Below, piece after piece: positions 60,347 to 64,000 of a DNA stretch of 64,000 nt. The position numbers and the translations under genes are program-made. Source of the stretch: Bog-756 sp963734395 (lineage in GTDB: Bacteria; Actinomycetota; Acidimicrobiia; Acidimicrobiales; RAAP-2). The notes beneath the pieces were generated by a model. It ran no database searches, had not been told where the DNA came from, and saw only the letters and a program-made list of their open reading frames with translations. The stretch spans positions 62,001 through 126,000 of the forward strand of contig CAVTGY010000001.1 in NCBI GenBank assembly GCA_963734395.1, read 5' to 3'. How positions within the stretch are numbered: the stretch's first letter is position 1; every line of letters starts with the position of its first letter.

Positions 60347-61711
60347 TCAACCCTGGGTCGCCGCTGCAGCCCGGAGCTCGAATTCGACCAGGCTGGACAG
60401 GCGTTCGGCGACCGCCTCCGCCACGCCGGCACCCGTCGCTTCCACCATCACCCGCACCAGGGGCTCGGTCCCGCTCGGTCGCAGGAGCACCCGGCCGCTG
60501 TCACCGAGCCGCTCGCGCTCTTCGGCCACCGCCGACCAGACCGCATCGGCCCCCTCCAACAATTCGGTACTGGGAACGGGCACATTGACCAGCACCTGGG
60601 GGACGTGGGTGACCAACCCGTCCAGCAGCTGGGTCAACGGCCGCTGGGTCCGGGCCACCAGGTCAGCCAGGATCACCCCGGTCAGCAGGCCGTCGCCGGT
60701 GGTGGCCAGGCGACGGAAGATGATGTGCCCCGACTGCTCCCCCCCGAGGGAAAATCCGTCCTTGTCCAATGAGGCCAGAATGTGCCGGTCCCCGACCGGG
60801 GTCTCCCGGACCACGATGCCCCGCTCCTCCATCGCCCGGCGAAATCCGAGGTTGGTCATCACGGTGACCACCACGGTGTTGCCGGCCAGCTGGCCGCGCT
60901 CGAACAAGTCGAGGGCGAACAGGGCAAGTAGCTCGTCGCCGTTGGCCACCGTTCCCTCTGCGGTCACCGCCAACAGTCGGTCCGCATCGCCGTCGAGGGC
61001 GAGACCAAGGTCGGCGCCGTGCTCGACCACTGCGCTGGCCAGGGTCGCGGTGGAGGTCGATCCGCAGCCGTCGTTGATGTTGGTGCCGTCGGGGTCGCAA
61101 CCGATGGCCACCACATCGGCACCCAGCCGCTCGAACACCAGGGCCGCCAGGGCGGAGGCCGCTCCGTTGGCGCTGTCAACCACCACCCGGAGCCCTTCCA
61201 GCGTCCGGCCGTCCACCAGCGAGCCGAGGTGATCAACGTAGGAGTCGGCTATGTCGTGCTCGGTGACGACGGCACCGACGGCGTGGCCCTCGAGGGGACG
61301 GGGTCCCTTGGCCGAAGGTTCGAGGATGCGTTCGAGCTCGTCCTCGATGGCCGACTCCAGTTCGACGCTGAGCTTGGCCCCGCCCGCCGCGAACAGCTTG
61401 ATCCCGTTGTCGGAAAACGGATTGTGAGACGCAGAGATGACCACTGCAGGGACGTCCCGGACGGTGGAGAGCCAGGCCAGCGCCGGCGTGGGGAGCACCC
61501 CGACGTCGATCACATCGGCCCCTTCGGCGGCCAGCCCGGCCGACAACGCGGCCTGCAGCATCGGCCCGGACCGACGGGTGTCTCGACCGACCAGAAAGGT
61601 GGTCGCGGTGATGTTGCGGGCGACGGCCCGGCCCAGGGAAAGGACCAACTCGGGTGTTACCTCGACGTTGGCGACGCCCCGGACACCGTCGGTGCCGAAC
61701 CGGATTCTCAC
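60347..61711 (-). CDS. glmM: Phosphoglucosamine mutase
   Basis: 454 residues from GTG 61711 (VRIRFGTDGVRGVAN). The phosphoserine loop is ISASHNPFSDNGIK (Ser about 95), the Mg site ALDGDADRLLAV, the sugar-binding GGEQSGHII, and the phosphate site RPSGTEPLVRVMVE. It converts glucosamine-6-P to glucosamine-1-P between GlmS and GlmU. It starts seven bases after rpsI, so it is probably cotranscribed with the ribosomal genes. Confidence 0.96.
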   Translation of the reverse strand: MRIRFGTDGVRGVANVEVTPELVLSLGRAVARNITATTFLVGRDTRRSGPMLQAALSAGLAAEGADVIDVGVLPTPALAWLSTVRDVPAVVISASHNPFSDNGIKLFAAGGAKLSVELESAIEDELERILEPSAKGPRPLEGHAVGAVVTEHDIADSYVDHLGSLVDGRTLEGLRVVVDSANGAASALAALVFERLGADVVAIGCDPDGTNINDGCGSTSTATLASAVVEHGADLGLALDGDADRLLAVTAEGTVANGDELLALFALDLFERGQLAGNTVVVTVMTNLGFRRAMEERGIVVRETPVGDRHILASLDKDGFSLGGEQSGHIIFRRLATTGDGLLTGVILADLVARTQRPLTQLLDGLVTHVPQVLVNVPVPSTELLEGADAVWSAVAEERERLGDSGRVLLRPSGTEPLVRVMVEATGAGVAEAVAERLSSLVEFELRAAAATQG

Positions 61712-61718
61712 CACCGGG

Positions 61719-62117
61719 TTAGCGCTTGGAGTACTGGGGCGCCTTGCGGGCCTTCTTGAGACCGTACTTCTTGGACTCCTTCTCCCGCGCGTCCCGGGTG
61801 AGGAATCCCGCCTTCTTGAGTGACACCCGCATCTCCGGGTCGAGCTGGCACAGGGCGCGGGCCACACCCAGGCGGAAGGCACCGGCCTGTCCGGACACCC
61901 CTCCGCCGTCGATGGTGACGTCGATGTCCCACGATTCCACGGTGTCGGTCAAGCGCAGCGGCTCGGTCACGATCATCCGGTGGGTCGCCGAGGTGAAGTA
62001 CTCCTCGAATTTCTGGCCGTTGACGGTGATGGCCCCCTGACCCGGGCGGATCCGGACCCGGGCCACCGCCCGCTTGCGGCGGCCGGTGGTCTGGCAGATG
62101 GGTGCGGCGGTGTCCAA
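61719..62117 (-). CDS. rpsI: 30S ribosomal protein S9
   Basis: 132 residues. CQTTGRRKRAVARVRIRPGQG is the family N-terminus and GFLTRDAREKESKKYGLKKARKAPQYSKR-type tail ends in the conserved SKR that reaches the P-site tRNA. The start is TTG at 62117, preceded by GAGGAA. It follows rplM by 51 bases, the usual L13-S9 pair. Confidence 0.97.
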   Translation of the reverse strand: MDTAAPICQTTGRRKRAVARVRIRPGQGAITVNGQKFEEYFTSATHRMIVTEPLRLTDTVESWDIDVTIDGGGVSGQAGAFRLGVARALCQLDPEMRVSLKKAGFLTRDAREKESKKYGLKKARKAPQYSKR

Positions 62118-62168
62118 GGTGATTCCTCGCGATCGAATGGGTGGAGCGACTGGTCGGGCGCCGGTGGG

Positions 62169-62636
62169 CTAGGCGCCACTCCGGGTCGACGCCGTGCGAC
62201 GTGCGTCCGGAAGGTCCAGGGGTTCGGGGGACTGGGCGGCATGAGGATGGTCCGAACCGGCGTAGACCTTCAGTTTGGTGGCCATCTGACGTCCCAAGCG
62301 GGTCTTGGGCAGCATCCCGCAGATCGCATCGCGCACCACCTGGTCCGAGCGGTCGATCATCCGATCGCTGGTGAGGGTGGCGGTGAGCCCGCCGGGATAG
62401 CCGCTGTGCCGGTAGGAGATCTTGCGCTCCGCCTTGCCCGAGGTGAGCACCACCTTTTCCGCATTGACCACGATCACGTGATCACCGACGTCCACATTGG
62501 GAGCGAACGTGGGCTTGTGCTTACCTCGCAGGATTGAGGCCACCTCGGTGGCCAGTCGACCCAGTACCAGGCCATCGGCGTCCACGATCCGCCAGGCGCG
62601 GGTGATTTCGCTGGGTTTGGGGGAGTACGTGCGCAC
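62169..62636 (-). CDS. rplM: 50S ribosomal protein L13
   Basis: 155 residues from GTG 62636, chosen because L13 normally begins (M)RTYSPKP and AAGGAA lies five bases before it; a longer frame to 62666 is less likely. Blocks: WRIVDADGLVLGRLATEVASIL, VGDHVIVVNAEKVVLTSGK, YRHSGYPGGL and LGRQMATKLKVYAGSDHPH. The C-terminal 15 residues after HPHAAQSPEPLDL extend slightly beyond E. coli L13. Confidence 0.97.
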   Translation of the reverse strand: MRTYSPKPSEITRAWRIVDADGLVLGRLATEVASILRGKHKPTFAPNVDVGDHVIVVNAEKVVLTSGKAERKISYRHSGYPGGLTATLTSDRMIDRSDQVVRDAICGMLPKTRLGRQMATKLKVYAGSDHPHAAQSPEPLDLPDARRTASTRSGA

Positions 62637-62806
62637 GAGGGTTCCTTGATCACTGGTGCCGGGCATCGACGTACCACGAGGTGGGAGCCAACTGGATGGC
62701 ATCCCTGACGGCATACGGGCAGGTCTCCCTACCCGTGGACGTCTGGCTCGGGTCGACCCGGCGACCGCCCACGATACGACGAAATGGCCCCTCCGGGCAA
62801 GCCGGG

Positions 62807-63691
62807 TCACCCACCGTAGCGGACGGCCATCAGGGTGAGTCCCTGGGGGGGAGCCGGCTGGGATGCCCGCTGGCGGTCGGCCGAACGGATGATGGCGAGC
62901 ATGTCCGAGGGTCGCAAGCGACCCCTTCCCACGTCGACCAGGGTGCCGACCAGGGAGCGCACCATCTGGTGGCAGAAGGCATTGGCTTCGATCTCGAAGG
63001 CGTAGAGGATCCCCACCCGGGGGATCAGGGCCGGGCAGCGTTCCGGGTCGGGCACCCGCTCGACCAGCCTGTCCGCCTCCGGTAGGGGGGGGCCGCTCAG
63101 CCGGGTCCACCGGGCGTCGATCACCCGACGGTTGATGGCATCGTCCGCCGTGGATCCCGGCACCCGCCGGCAGAAGGCCCGGAAATCATGCTCGCCGAGC
63201 AACGAGTCGGAACCCGCGGCCATGGTTCTCAGGTCGAGCGGGTCGGCCACCTGCCAGGTCAGGTGGGCCAGCAACGGATCGGCCACCGGCGCGTTCACCA
63301 CCAGGTACCGGTAACGACGGGAGATCGCCGATCGGCGGGCATCGAACCCGGGCGGGGCGATCGACGCATCCCGTACCGTCACCGACGAACCCAGCAGGCT
63401 GTTGCACGACTTGACCAGAGCAGTTGGATCGAGGCCGGCGGACCGATCGGGAGGGAGGTCGAAATGGACCACCTGCTCGGTCGCGTGCACCCCCGAGTCG
63501 GTGCGACCGGCGCAGGTCAGCGTGACCGGGACCCGGGTGACCCGGGTGAGTGCACCGGCCAGCGCCCCCGCCACCGTGCGCTGGCCCTCCTGCGCCGCGA
63601 ATCCACGGAAACCAGAACCGTCGTAGGCGAGCGTGAGCCGCCACCGGATGGAGGTGTCATCCGACCCCCCCGCACCGGGGGGTGAGCTCAC
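62807..63691 (-). CDS. truA: tRNA pseudouridine(38-40) synthase TruA
   Basis: 294 residues from GTG 63691, overlapping the rplQ stop as GTGA. The catalytic Asp is D65 in TCAGRTDSGVHATEQ. RLTLAYDGSGFRGFAAQ at the N-terminus and EANAFCHQMVRSLVGTLVDVG near the C-terminus are diagnostic. It isomerises uridines in the anticodon arm of tRNAs. The place after rplQ and before rplM is typical for actinobacteria. Confidence 0.95.
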   Translation of the reverse strand: MSSPPGAGGSDDTSIRWRLTLAYDGSGFRGFAAQEGQRTVAGALAGALTRVTRVPVTLTCAGRTDSGVHATEQVVHFDLPPDRSAGLDPTALVKSCNSLLGSSVTVRDASIAPPGFDARRSAISRRYRYLVVNAPVADPLLAHLTWQVADPLDLRTMAAGSDSLLGEHDFRAFCRRVPGSTADDAINRRVIDARWTRLSGPPLPEADRLVERVPDPERCPALIPRVGILYAFEIEANAFCHQMVRSLVGTLVDVGRGRLRPSDMLAIIRSADRQRASQPAPPQGLTLMAVRYGG

Positions 63692-64000
63692 ACCAGTTCG
63701 ATACGGGCCATCGGGGCGTTGTCACCCATGCGATTGCCCAGTTTGAGGATGCGGGTGTAGCCGCCGGGCCGATCGGCGTACCGGGGACCGATCTCGGCGA
63801 ACAGCTTCGCCGTCATGTCCTTGTCCCGGATGAACGACACCACGTTCCGCTGGCGGGCCACCCCGCCCTTGGCCGCGGCGGTGATCACCTTCTCGGCCAC
63901 CGGGCGTAGGGCTTTGGCCTTGGCTTCGGTGGTGACCAGGTACTCAGCGGCGATCAGCGACGCGACCAGGTTTCCCATCATCGCCTTCTGATGGGCGGCG
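63688..64000 (-). CDS. rplQ: 50S ribosomal protein L17, N-terminus missing
   Basis: The gene runs off the right edge. The visible part starts AAHQKAMMGNLVASLIAAEYLVTTEAKAKAL-like sequence, the L17 signature, and continues VITAAAKGG, RQRNVVSFIRDKDMTAKLFAEI and ends YTRILKLGNRMGDNAPMARIELV. About a dozen N-terminal residues are outside. An ATG at 63981 is internal, not the start. Confidence 0.96.
   Translation of the reverse strand, partial: AAHQKAMMGNLVASLIAAEYLVTTEAKAKALRPVAEKVITAAAKGGVARQRNVVSFIRDKDMTAKLFAEIGPRYADRPGGYTRILKLGNRMGDNAPMARIELV

Noticed and set aside
60237..61232. 331-codon plus-strand frame starting MKNNMPTGD inside copy B of the element
   Set aside because: Almost all of it is antisense to glmM and has the Arg/Ser/Thr-rich composition of a shadow frame. 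Only the first few codons overlap the element.

Overview
The window is a GC-rich chromosomal segment from a free-living actinobacterium. The evidence is two WhiB iron-sulfur regulators, a GuaB3-type IMP dehydrogenase homologue, a DUF2342 protein, a UbiA-DprE1-DprE2 arabinose-donor operon, frequent GTG starts with 4-base ATGA/GTGA overlaps, and the order rplQ-truA-rplM-rpsI-glmM-glmS-acpS-nnr-alr-tsaE-tsaB-rimI-tsaD-groES-groEL. I infer an Acidimicrobiia-like lineage from the overall gene mix, but no marker here proves the class. It is mostly core chromosome. I see no rRNA, tRNA, CRISPR, transposase, integrase or phage gene.

Region 1-13 kb holds envelope and regulatory genes: a partial YlbL-type PDZ protein, a HEAT-repeat protein, an MreB homologue, a trypsin-fold protein that has lost its catalytic triad, a DUF2342 protein, an intact HtrA protease, two whiB genes flanking a formimidoyltransferase, a MoxR-type AAA+/VWA pair and a LysR regulator. 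The LysR gene is divergent from a succinate dehydrogenase/fumarate reductase operon (13.3-16.9 kb). Region 17-23 kb carries small catabolic or lipid genes: SCP2, two VOC proteins, a HAD phosphatase, an SDR, a thioesterase, an alpha/beta hydrolase and a fatty-acid desaturase. Region 23-34 kb is central metabolism: mdh, icd, metF, folD, a purN-purH reading frame and sucCD. Region 34-38 kb makes the decaprenyl-phosphoryl-arabinose donor. Region 38-44 kb has pcrA, guaA, guaB3 and a Nudix hydrolase. Region 44-49 kb has small accessory genes, including MscL with a zinc-ribbon tail and a 59-residue zinc-ribbon protein. Region 49-64 kb runs on the minus strand from ribosomal proteins through amino-sugar, cell-wall and t6A-tRNA genes to groESL under a CIRCE operator.

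Two points matter for any reader. First, five conserved genes (icd, metF, the ubiA-family gene, nnr, tsaD) are each interrupted by one apparent single-base indel, with both halves intact in adjacent frames. Because several are normally essential, sequencing or assembly error is likelier than decay, and the purN-purH fusion should be viewed with the same caution. Second, an AT-rich element of about 82 bp occurs twice, 41 kb apart (18636-18718 and 60174-60255). Each copy has two palindromic TTATCG...CGATAA boxes with starts exactly 30 bp apart, followed by a conserved tail and an SD-like GGAG, but no gene follows. It is the least explained structure in the window.
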